The notes under the pieces are model-generated. The model was not told the DNA's origin, searched no databases, and worked only from the letters and a program-made list of their open reading frames with translations. A stretch of DNA of 64,000 bases from Verpa conica (Eukaryota > Ascomycota > Pezizomycetes > Pezizales > Morchellaceae), in NCBI GenBank assembly GCA_033030425.1, contig JAUFSD010000005.1:1477001-1541000 (forward strand). Reading direction: 5' to 3'. Both the position numbers and the translations under genes were made by a program. Shown one piece after another: positions 1-10,857 of this stretch (its first letter is position 1; every line of letters starts with the position of its first letter).

Positions 1-965
1 ACTACACAACGCAATCTTGGTGCTGATTCGAGGGAAAAAACTCCCTATAGAGGTTAGATAACTATGCCACATCTTATTCCAACCTCTTAGTGTGTTGCTG
101 GCTCTCCCTAGTTAATTTAGTAGTATATATAGGGGGGGCTTGCTGGCTAGTTAAAAGTATTAAAACAGAAAAATAGAACTAGTCATTTTATGTTGGCATA
201 TTCGAGAATTATTCGGTTTTAATTGGCTGAGCGGTTTTGTCCTCCTGACACTGTGAATATGTTGCCTGAATGCACTGTGGGCTACTCAGTGGACGTTTGG
301 TTCGATGAAACAGATATATCCGAAAGAGGATGGATCTGTGATAATATATTGATTCTAAAGGAGGGGATAGTCTATATGTGATGGTCTACATCGTTAGAGA
401 ATAGGTGTCATCGTAGCTGATAACACCTAGCCTTACATGGTAGGGGCTTGAACTTACAGCGCAAGTAAACCCGAAACTACCATAGATTCAGTTTTTGAGT
501 GGTCCGGTTAGCGGTTCCTCAACCCTTCCCGAGTGCGGGCACCGAATCTAAGGAAACCAGTGTAAGATTAAAGTGTAGTCGCCGAGGCAGACTAAGCCTA
601 TACCCTACTTTATACTCACGATCAAGCCCAAAACCCAGGCATGCAGTAATGATACCGTTCCCTCTTTTATCATTCATAAAATTTATACAACAAAAGAAGA
701 AAATTGCCAACTAAAAAATCTTGATGAATCCATACAAACACCCCCTATTACTACTACAAACAGCACAGAGGTATCATACATAACCTAAAAAAATTGGAAA
801 AATGAAATTTAGAACGAGCAAATTTTTTGCTAAGAATGCAAACGCTGCACACACAGCAAATTCAGAACATTTACGATGGTATTAACCAAAAGGTATAGAA
901 AGAACCGAAAAAGGCAAAAACATGAAATAAAGTATCAAAGGCACAGCCCCTGGAAAAAAGAATGA
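1..965. other. gene-free edge, 3' flank of MBP1
   Basis: No coding region is supported. Two short overlapping open frames on opposite strands around 500–714 have no recognisable domain. The A/T-rich stretch just before 965 is probably the 3' UTR and downstream flank of the minus-strand MBP1-like gene. Confidence 0.5.
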
Positions 966-3651
966 TCATATCATCAAACCATCCCGTATATCTCCATCTC
1001 CCCCCGCCTCTAAATCCTTTAATATTTCTGGTAACAAGTCTTCCACATCTTCCGTAAGTAAGGAACAGCTCAGCGCTATTAATCGCCGATAGTCACTCAT
1101 CTTTTCACCCGCTCCGCTTCTTGCATGCGCTTTTACGATAGTCTCCCTCAGCTCAGATCTCTCCCGTTGGGCTTGTGCTAGATCCCGTGCAGCTGCTAGC
1201 TTCTCCATCAGTGCATCTGGGTCGCTCGCATTTGTGAGTGATTCTTTCTCGTCTTCAAGTTGCTGCTCTTCTTCACGAACTAGGTTTGAGAGTTCGTAAT
1301 ATTGGCCACGCTCGAAGATTTTCTTGAGCTCTTCTGCTAGTGCGTCCGCTTCGACCTTGAGCAACTTAATTTGCGATTCCATAGTAGCCACATCACCAAA
1401 AGGAGCTAGAGTTTCCTCAGAGGTTGCTTTACAGGCTTGAATCTCGTGTGTTGAGCTGTCAAGTAACCGTTGAGCTTGGCTAACATCCTCCTCCTTATCC
1501 TGAAGTTCGTTGTCAAATGCTGTTGCAAGCCCTTCAAGCATCTCCGCCATCTGTGGTATGACCTTCTTGGTAGCTGATATGGCCGCCTCCGAGATGTGAG
1601 GCCGAGGAACATGACTAGCATTAGCATAGTTCACCGCTGCTACCGTTGCAGCTGATTGTGTAGATGGGTGTCTTTGGTACCGGGAGTGGTGCGGGTGATG
1701 ATGGCCGTGGTGTTCATGTGATTGGAAAGGTGATGAACTTGACGCTAGTGGATAATCTCCGTTTCGCCTTTGGCGCTCAACAGCGACAATATACTGATCT
1801 GCCGTTTGCCCTTCATTGTTTGTGATATTCGGATTAGCGTTGTGCGCGAGTAAACTTCTAACACATTTCTTCGCACCGTTGCGAGCTGCAATTGTGAGCG
1901 CCGTATCGCCCGGAGCGTCCTTCAAGTCCAACACATTCGCGATTTCGGTCATTGAGTGCTTCTCTCCAAGCTTTTGGAGCAAGACGTCGTAGTAATACCT
2001 TGCTGCTAGGAGCTTGTTTCTCGAGGAGGTTGTCGCTGCTATGTGGTGGAAAACTGTTGAATCGTAGTTATCTACATGGAAGATAGTATCCCGTAGGGTT
2101 TCGACTAGCCGAGGAAACGACTTTCGATCGTAGTTATTGGTGAAAAGTACTGCGCGCATAAGAGGCGTTTCACCACGTTTGTTGACCATGTAAATATTCG
2201 CATTAGCCTTATACAATAATTCTATAACCCTCAAGTCCCCCATTGCTGCAGCCCAGTGAAACGCCGTGTGGCCTTCATCGTCAATAATCTCATTTACATC
2301 GAAATCAGGAGGCGGGTTGATGAGAAAATCCGGGAGGCCTTTCTCGTTTGCCATGAAATAGTCAAGAAGCTCATCACTATATGCCATTCTCCTTTGTTGT
2401 GATGAAGGTATTAAGCCTGATGAAGACAATTCTTCATGATCCATGTGCTCACGTTTTCTCTTCAAGGTTGTATTTACGGAGTGTTGAGAAGGATGGTCTT
2501 CCAGTTCTAGTTCTATTTCCGAAAGATCTCCCTCGGATGCAGATGAAGACTGTACGGAAGGTGAGCTAGGGTCATTGAGAGGATCAATGTCACTTAGGTC
2601 ATCGTCTTCAACCTCTTCTTCCTCGGAGCTGACATGTGATGGTGGCACTGGCACCGGCACTGGGGGTGTGGGTTCTGTTTTAACAAAGGAATTAAGGTTT
2701 GTCCTCCTAAAAGCAAAAACTTATGTCAAAGGCAAGGACGAATCAAACCTACTTGGTGCGCGTTTAACTTGTGCGGCCGGCGCAGCACGGGCTGGAGCTC
2801 GTGCGGGCCTTGGTTTTGTAGAAGCGGCGGTGACATGCTTAGGTGCTAGTGGGGGTGATTCGGTGGAGGGCCGGAATTCGAATATAGGCTTGAGCAATTC
2901 CCCAACATTATATAGAGCTGCGATCTCTTTTGCACGTTCCAAAGGCACCCAGGTTCCTACAGCACCATATGTTATTCTATAATCTATAAAATAAGTTCCG
3001 GAGTACCCAAGCTTCCGGGATACCCCTAACCCACATACTCCCTTTTCACAAATTACCTACCTTGATACTTTCCGTAACCACCCTGAACCTTCTCATGAAC
3101 TCCCCGTTGGACCTCACGCTCCAATATCCGTGTCCTTTGCGGCTTGTCAAACTCGGCGACCTAAAACAGAAAATCGGTAAGTTAGGGGGTTCCGTACCCA
3201 AACCAGCAGACTTAGACTCAGACCTTCAGCACTTGTGTAGCGTTCACCCATGAATCAGAGCGTCTGCGCATACATGCGATTCCCTTCGCAATACTTTAAG
3301 GCCACACATTAGCGATCGGCAGGATTAACCAGAAGAGCCGATATCCGAACGGAGGAACGTACTATTCATAACTGCGGTGGTGCCCAGGAAAATTAGCAAA
3401 GGTGCTCCTAGAAAGATTCTGGCAGGAAAAGGGGGTCAGGAAACACCCTGTGTCTCCCATCGATATCAGCGGCACAGCAGAGCATTATGTTCCGAATCTT
3501 CGAATAGTTGCTTTAGGGAAACCTCGGCTATCTCCTTTGCGTGCGCTTTCTGTCGACTAGGAGTCACTAGAGAAAGGAGGAAGACTCACACAGGAGTACC
3601 ACTGTATGTGGCCTTAAAGACGATCGGCGGCGCAACAACATCGTCATCCAT
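966..3651 (-). CDS. MBP1: MBP1/Res-like APSES transcription factor (MBF subunit)
   Basis: DNA-binding subunit of the MBF-type complex that drives G1/S transcription in fungi (family knowledge). Six exons: 3651–3590, 3371–3363, 3293–3224, 3160–3061, 2956–2749, 2706–966; 2190 nt, 729 residues. The N-terminus (about 1–105) is an APSES/KilA-N domain: TYSGTPVYE, then [47 protein letters not shown] Pro/Arg-rich linker and an acidic stretch (EEEEVEDDD) follow. Ankyrin repeats lie near residues 290–460 ([35 protein letters not shown]). A charged predicted coiled coil (about 555–695) would serve for partner binding with a Swi6-like protein. The ATG at 3651 opens directly into the conserved APSES start. 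Exon 2 is a 9-nt micro-exon encoding VYEY with its neighbours. The long 5' gap is repeat-filled. Family call is firm; Mbp1 versus Swi4 subtype is inferred from the APSES sequence. Confidence 0.95.
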
Positions 3652-4935
3652 TTTAAGAGTAATGTTGAGTGACAGGCGGGGGAGGATGAGGGGAAACGCG
3701 GGGGGTAAAAGGGGAGGAGAAAGGCTGAGGTTGAGGAGACGCGTTGGAATCCGCTTGCACGAAACGCCAAGGCGCTAAACGACTTTACGTGTATATAATG
3801 CTGATATGTGCACTACGTGTATAATCTATCCTAGATGACACCTATCACTCGGCGCACTAAAGTGAGCCAAAAAAGGAAACTCCTGCGCACCATGCTGCAG
3901 GTCCCCTTTCGTCAATTCCTCCTACCGTGGGTATCATAGGTCGGGTCGGGAGACCTTCTGTTTAGGGCATAAATTATAAAACATGGATTATGATCTGAGT
4001 ATCTGTTTCAGCACATCAAACAATGCTACAATAAGCCATGTCTAACCCCCATACTCGTTAATATCTTATTGGGTTTATTTACCCTACCTATAACCGTTAT
4101 ATGTAATTGTAAACTATTCTATGACTTTGAGAAATTAAGCCGCAATCTCTACTATTGAACTGGTAGGGTGATATATCATGATCCTACCTGCATTACGGTG
4201 TATATGATAGAGAGCAATATTTATGTGTTTAACATCTTTTTGTATGAGTGATTTAGGGCCTATATAAGAACCTAGAACAAAACCGCCTAAAAATTTACTA
4301 CGTCCTACTTTACCAAGTCTCCATACAAAGATTTACATAGAACTATATGCCAGGAATGTCTCCTAGTATGCATATTCTATGGCCAAAACCTCCTAATAGA
4401 GCAAGGGAGGTTTCTTGAAATATAGAGCCTATTAGCTATCAAGTAATACTGAGATAGTGAATGGAATGTGGTGTAGTTGTTAATATGAGTTCTTTTTGTT
4501 CCACTGCTTTTGTGACACTATACATGACGCTGGACTAGGTTACAAGCACTGTAGTTACTTGGAAGAACCTAGACATGTATGTGTATATCTTATCTTCGCT
4601 AATAGGTGTATATTAACACTTCGCTTCCAAACAAGATCCCTGACTACATGTAGCTATAACATTTACATATTCTACTTCTTTATGCATACTACTAGCCGGT
4701 ACATAGCGCTAGCCCTTATATTAACTTATTCTAGCTCGTCCTAATCTACCAGAACCGTGGTCTAGTTGGCTAGCTTTGTACTTGCATACATGTACTTATA
4801 TTCTTAATTAAACTACAGTTTGGCCTCCCTTGAGTCGAGACAAAGTATTGTAGATCTCAAATACCTAAGTAATTTCATAAGAAATATACACTTTCCCTGC
4901 ATAAAGTTACACTTACCTCCGTGCTTTATCAATTT

Positions 4936-5082
4936 AAACTAGTATACTCGTAATCTCATGACGTTTGTAGAATGGACTGCTATTGCATACCATACAAAAC
5001 TGCGCCAAGCCTACGATTTTGTATGGTATGCAATAGCAGTCCATTCTACAAACGTCATGAGAATACGAGTATATGTAGTTTA
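4936..5082. repeat. near-perfect inverted repeat (foldback element)
   Basis: Two arms of about 64 bp (4936–4999 and 5017–5082) are reverse complements with very few differences, separated by a 17-nt spacer. The inner part reads gactgctattgcataccata on the left and its complement on the right. It would fold into a long hairpin. No coding capacity; most likely a foldback/MITE-type insertion. Confidence 0.85.
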
Positions 5083-5329
5083 GAATGAGCCCAAGGACCT
5101 AGCCGTATCCAGGCAACTAGGAGAAGCTATATATATTTATTATTCAGAATATGACTTTATATCATGTAAAGAACAATGTACTGTTGCGACTTAACTTCTC
5201 CCCCTGCTATATTAGGGGAGGAAACAAAAAAAGCTCTCTCCAATGGACTATGAAAGCCCTAGCTAGGGAAACAGGCGTTGATGCGCCGGGGAATGTCCTG
5301 AAATTGACCAATCTATGCATACGACTACA

Positions 5330-5476
5330 TACTCGGGGCAGACCATAAGTACCGGATAATGAAAGTCTTGAGTATGAGTTCTTTATTGGGGGTAATCGCC
5401 ATTAGCGAATAAGTATACATATTGGCTGGTGAGAATAAGACTTGTATTATCCGGTACTTATGGCCTGCCCCGAGTA
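5330..5476. repeat. second inverted repeat with about 70-bp loop
   Basis: Arms of about 38 bp at 5330–5368 and 5439–5476 match as reverse complements (core ccataagtaccggataat against attatccggtacttatgg) with about three differences. The loop is about 70 bp. The arm sequence is unrelated to that of the hairpin 250 bp upstream. Probably a MITE-like insertion. Confidence 0.8.
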
Positions 5477-7357
5477 CTTGTTATCTGATATCACTTAGAA
5501 AACCGACCAGGCTTGCATAACATACTAAGACTTATGTACTGTATGGTACGCAGGGCCTGGTCCGCTTTCCAAATGCCGCCCGATTGCGCGTATGCAGCTA
5601 TAAGGCAGCTACACCCATGATGCGGTCTCAGATGGTAAATTATGTCTCGGCAATTCAAATTTCTCCCTAGACTCTACGGTACGTTTCAAAATAGATAGAA
5701 AATATCCCCCTTCCCCAACCAATCCATAGTACTCTAAGTATCTATACTAGTAATTTGAATTTTTCTTCACATAGTCCTATCTTTAGTCAGTTACAAGGTT
5801 CGGTTCTCTCTAACCCCAGATCATACAGAAGCTTAAGTTACATGTACGTAGTCCTTGGCGGAAATATAGGCGATAGTACATAGCTAGTCCCAAAACCTTT
5901 TAAAAGACTTATATAAAACTTAGAATATATACTATTCTAATTACAGGATTTATCTAGATATTTTTATATTTGGGTAAACCTCCAATGTCCGGCAGGTTCT
6001 CGGTTTCTCCTAGGAGTCATATCATGCGCTGTCGATTTCACAATCATCTGAAACCGCATCATTGACGCTAAATATCTGCTTAGTGACTATACGTAAGCGT
6101 CCATAAGATCGCCCGGGAAGCGCTCCGAACACGTGGAATAACGCAAAATTGCCATAGCCGAGTTTAAAAGTTAGTCGCAATTATGTATCCGTAGATCTTT
6201 GACGTCCTTTATATATACAATAGAGGCCCCCTGTATAAGAGTAACCACCTATAAAGATATCGGTTCTCGGGCCTAAAAAGATTAGCCTAGCCAAATTTCT
6301 ACTCTCTATAAGGGTATCTTTTCTATAATACCGAACTCTAGCCCCGAGTAGTAAGAATATTAACGGGCCAAAAGCATATCCTTATCTATATAGGGATTGT
6401 ACTATAGTGTCATAGCCGAAAGGCTATACTATACTTGAGCGCAGAAGCAATAGAAGATCACTCTTATGGGGTACTCCTGGTAACTCGATGGGACTCGGCA
6501 CCGAAACCAGGCTGGACCTATTATGGTAGTTAACGGCCTGAGTAAATTGCTGTAAACATATTATCATCACGGTATATCACTCGGTGCATGCACTTGGGAC
6601 GAAACCGACAAGACATTTGTTCCACTGGTCGGTTGGTATCCACGGGACACATGTCACGCGGGCATACTCTCAGCTGCCTAGCGGTGTACTACCACCTATC
6701 TACGTGCTACTACTGCTACCCCGCGGACAAGGATCAAGTGTACCGTGCCAAGGTGAAGTTTTACGGTCTCGTTTAAAGAAACGCTATAGCGGACTTGTAG
6801 ACTGGACTGGACTGGAATGGACTGAATGGACTGTATTTACTGGTACTGCTACATACCTCGCTACTATTCAGTCCCTTTCCTCTCTAATTATTAGCCACCC
6901 CCAATACAGTAGACACAAATGCTCTACTTTATCGCCATAGTCGCGCGGCATTTCCCTGATGGTCAAAGCTTGCGATCTCGCTTGTAGTCTTGGCTGGTCG
7001 CATCTGCCCAACGTCCTCCGGGTGTCGGATCCCGAAATGGACGTTCCTCAGGGTCCAAATGGGAATCCTGATCCTTGAGGCTGCATATGTATGTACATCG
7101 GAGGGAACTGGGAATAGCTGACCGACAGTCCCCCGATATCTTTATATTGTCTTCTCCACAGACCGGAGTCTAAACACCCTTAAAACCCTTAAAACCTTAC
7201 TTTATTCCCCCCCTCCTTTACTTTTTAACTGTAGCCCACACCATAGGACGCAGAAAGAGACCCCTGTCTATTAGCAGATCTTGATAGAAGCTGCTACACA
7301 TCACGAATACAATAGAGAGAGAAGCCGAGTGCCTGTACCTATAGGCACAGTCTTGCC

Positions 7358-7893
7358 ATGGCAAGTCTCAAAGTTCCACAGCAGCAACATACAGACTCAT
7401 CAGCACCATCATCACTATCATCGTCGCCTCTCGAAGCTCCTTACCCTCCAGAGAGCTCCTACGCTTCGTCCCCGATAACCCCACCACTCCTATCCCGGAG
7501 CCACTCGGACGTATCAACATCCTCCGATAGCAACTCAGAGCCTCCGCGGCGTAGGCCTTCTCGATTAAATTCCTCGGCTAGTGGCCATGCAAAAGAGCAT
7601 CGTATAGCTGCTGCTCCTCCCGCCGATGAGACGACAGCGCTTTCCGAACGGGGCGATCCAAGGAACTATGCGGCAACGATAACAACAACCAATCACGAGA
7701 GTATTCGAGAAGATACTAGGAATCCGGCAGTTGGCTGGCTGGGGAAATTCGGAGCGATCGAATTGGAGAATAAAGGCAGTGTTGCGAGAGATCATTTGGC
7801 ATTGGGTAAGCTTCCTCGCCCTATTATTTCACCGCCACCGTATTCCTATTTGCTCGGGATTATCGTTTTTCCTTGGGCTCATTTCCAAGTCTT

Positions 7894-7927
<34 letters not shown>

Positions 7928-8789
7928 AATACCCTTTTCTTTCTTTTCCTGTCCCCCGGAACGATCGCTAATCGGAACCCCCTGGTGCAGAACGAACGTT
8001 TCTAGCGTGGCTGAGAACTTCTCTTGCATTTGCTTCGATCGGTATTACCACTCCTCCATTCCCCCCCCCCCTCCCCCATGTATGCGCGAACGGCACAGTT
8101 CATGTCATTACATATAATTGGACCCAATTAAATACAGAAAAAAATAATCTTGCTTACACCATGCAGGCATTGCCATAACCCAGCTCTTCCGACTCAACGC
8201 CTCTATCGTCACTCCTCCATCTGGTGTGTTAAAACTCACTCCCTTCTCGTTGATTCATGGACCATCACCAGTGCATTTGCATATGTTGTTATTTTTCTCG
8301 CCCCGCGCCTCGCAGAGAGGGGGGAGATGCATCAAACGGCAAAGCCCTTTTATGACAGTCCGGCTAACAATCCTCAGATGCAGGCTATACGGCGCTCCGT
8401 CACATGGGCAAGCCGCTCGGCGCCACGTTTATTGCAATATCATTACTAGTGCTCATGATTGGTGTTAACCGGTTTGTTTACCCCCCCCTGCACGGTCCAC
8501 ATACCCCCCCCGCACTCCCTCCCCCCACTTAAACCCCCCCGCTTTTTGTGGTAGGGGGTTAAAAGAGAGGGAGGTAATCGCCACAGTGGACTGACCATAA
8601 TTAAAGAGGGGGTTTAATTTTTTTTTTCTGATCCGTGCGTTTTTTAGATACTACGAATCCCAGACTTGGCTATTGAGGGGGAAGTTCCCCGCAAGTAGAG
8701 GGAGTATATTCTTATTGGCGCTTGTAGCTTGTTTGGTATGTTCCCCCTCCTCCAGTTGTTTTTATTATTATATATTCGATGCCTCGTGA
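7358..8789 (+). CDS. DUF202 family membrane protein
   Basis: Five exons: 7358–7805, 7991–8041, 8167–8223, 8384–8471, 8648–8789; 786 nt, 261 residues. Residues 1–120 are Ser/Pro-rich and probably disordered. From about 122 the DUF202 signature appears: WLGKFGAIELENKGSVARDH, then ERTFLAWLRTSLAFASIGIA, a second hydrophobic segment (GKPLGATFIAISLLVLMIGV) and RYYESQTWLLRGKFPASRGS before a third hydrophobic stretch. DUF202 is a small three-helix domain also found in the yeast VTC proteins of the vacuolar membrane; stand-alone fungal members lack a firm function. The last residues (CSPSSSCFYYYIFDAS) look unlike a normal family end, and a GT at the end of exon 5 could mark a further intron, so the C-terminus is uncertain. 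Family call is firm. Confidence 0.9.
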
Positions 8790-9350
8790 CTGACTCGTGG
8801 GGAAAAGCTAATGATTTCGACCTTGGTTATCATACTGGTTGTGCAACCAACGAATTATGAACTGTGATAATATTTAATTGACTACTATACACTGCATACG
8901 AGGAAAAGCGGGAGGAGGGAGAAAGATTGATTGCATTGCGGAAAATACCGGGAGAGTAACGAATGTGGAATTAATTTGACTTTGCATGGAGGCTTGCTTA
9001 CTTGGGTGTTATGGATTTTCTTGTTATTTTGACATTGGTTTAGTCATGCATAGGGGATTTTCAATTTTACTTACCATTGGCGGGCAGTGACTACGACAAG
9101 TCAATTCTGTATTCTTAGCTGTAGGGTTTATTTATGGACAAGTTGTGAAGTTTAGTTGTTTCACGAAATCAAGTACTTCAATTAGGCCTCAATCAAGTGT
9201 CTCATGGTATGAAAAGAGGGTTGGCGAGCCTCTAAGAGAGAATAGAAGCAGTGAATAGAGATACAGCTACAATTAGTATAAAGTTATATATGCTCTAATA
9301 ATGTATATGTTGTACAATTCCTCCAGTTAGTGTGCCTTGTACTCGTACTT
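8790..9350. other. convergent intergenic spacer
   Basis: AT-rich spacer between the 3' ends of the DUF202 and NTH1 genes. No open frame or repeat worth naming; it presumably holds both 3' UTRs and polyadenylation signals. Confidence 0.5.
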
Positions 9351-10857
9351 CTACCGCCGGAGATCAGGAATAACATCTTCTATATCGCCAATGATTGCAA
9401 TATCATCATCCTCCTCCTCCTCTTTAATCTCAACCTTGATCTTCCTCTTTTTCCGCTGTACTGGACTTATACTTCCTTCTAACTTGACCTTCATCTCCCT
9501 CTTAACCCTTGGCTCTCTTTTTACACCTGATTTCCGTTTCACAAAAACCCCCTGCTCTCTGCCTTCCTCTTCACTCTTAACTTCTTCCTTCAACTCTCCA
9601 TCTTCTCCTTTCACCTCTACCTTCACAGCCTTTTTGACTCTCTTCACTTTTGGGACACCCACCCAAGCCCCTCTACACCATCCTGTTTCTGCCAAACTGC
9701 AATCACCACACTTTCTGCCCCTCGGTAAACACACTGACTGCCCAAACCCCACCAAAAGATGATTTATCTCCCTCCACCTATCCCTCGGCAGCCATGCCTC
9801 AAGTGCGACCCTTGTCTCTTCAGGCGTGTTTGTTCTAACCCAACCCCACATATTCGCAATCCGATGAACATGCACATCGACTCCTATACCTTGGGTGTTA
9901 TTCCAGGCAGCGGACATGCATAGGTGTGCCATCTTGGGCCCTACACCCGGGAGGGTGCACAAGTCATCGATTGTTGAGGGTATTTCGCCACCATAGGTAT
10001 CGCGGATTATTATAGCAGCCTTTTTTATGTATTCTGTTTTACGATTGTGAAATCCAACCTGAACTTAAGTTAGTAGATTAAGTGAAAGAGAGATACTAGG
10101 GACGAACAATATAAATAAGCTCATCAAGTCTTTTCGGCTCAACAGCCAGAATACCTTCTAGGCACAAGCCCTCTGGCAATCCCTCCCTCAGCTGTTTCAT
10201 AGCCACCGCATTTACCGTGTCCTTCGTTTGACTTGACAGCATCAGCGATATCAGCGTCTGGAACCTCCGGATCTTTGGAGTTGAAGCTTCATCAGCTAGC
10301 CTTTCGCATCCCATCGTGTCAACTGGTGCCGGAATTCGTGAACGCATTTCTTTTACAGCATCATACATTTCCTCCCAGTGCGGGGGAGGGGTTGTGTCGA
10401 GGGGTTCATTTTTCGCCCTCTTCCTTTTTGCGGCTTGTTCCTTTTTGATTATTTCCGGGACGATGTCGCCCAGCTCAGGGGTTGGTTCTGCTTTTACTGC
10501 ATCTTCCTGATATTTCACAGCTACTCCTCGCCGGTTCCTACTCGGTAACTTTGTTGGTGCAGGTTTCTGGAAGTATCTCGATGCCTTTGACACCTTTTCA
10601 TCGTCGCTAAGTTCAAACTCCGAGGCGGAGGAGGATACAGAGCTTAACTCAGAACTCAGCACATCGTCCTCATTGTCGTCGTCGTATCCACGTGACACCT
10701 CAACTTCCTTTTTCGCCTGTCCTTGTTGTTTTTTTCCATTCCTCGGAGCTCCTTTCCGCGTCACCGGAGGGGCTGTCCGTTTTGTACCCGCCGCGGAAGT
10801 CCCAGGTATAAGTTTCCTTCCAGCAACTGTTACAGCTCGGGCTGCCCTCGTAGCCAT
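9351..10857 (-). CDS. NTH1: endonuclease III homologue, bifunctional DNA glycosylase/AP lyase
   Basis: Excises oxidised pyrimidines and nicks the abasic site in base-excision repair, in nucleus and often mitochondria (family knowledge). Two exons, 10857–10108 and 10058–9351; 485 residues. Residues 1–165 are a basic/acidic disordered N-terminus. The catalytic core (about 185–380) contains [12 protein letters not shown], the helix-hairpin-helix LPGVGPKMA with the catalytic Lys (292), and GVDVHVHRI with the catalytic Asp (311). The 4Fe-4S ligands are Cys360, 367, 370 and 378, i.e. C-X6-C-X2-C-X7-C; the last gap is two longer than the bacterial C-X5-C. A tail of about 107 residues is made of Lys/Glu-rich near-repeats such as [17 protein letters not shown], with many psi-K-x-E motifs and an acidic patch plus hydrophobic run (DDDIAIIGD). 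This tail is absent from bacterial Nth. Start chosen as the first ATG of the open exon. Confidence 0.95.

Larger units (their letters stand above)
3652..7357. other. repeat-rich intergenic gap between divergent genes
   Basis: No gene is supported in 3.7 kb between the divergently transcribed MBP1-like and DUF202 genes. It contains two hairpin elements (listed separately) and many short AT-rich tracts. The short open frames (for example around 6584–6940) have no domain, no compositional bias of coding DNA and no plausible splicing. The promoters of both flanking genes must lie at its two ends. Confidence 0.6.
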
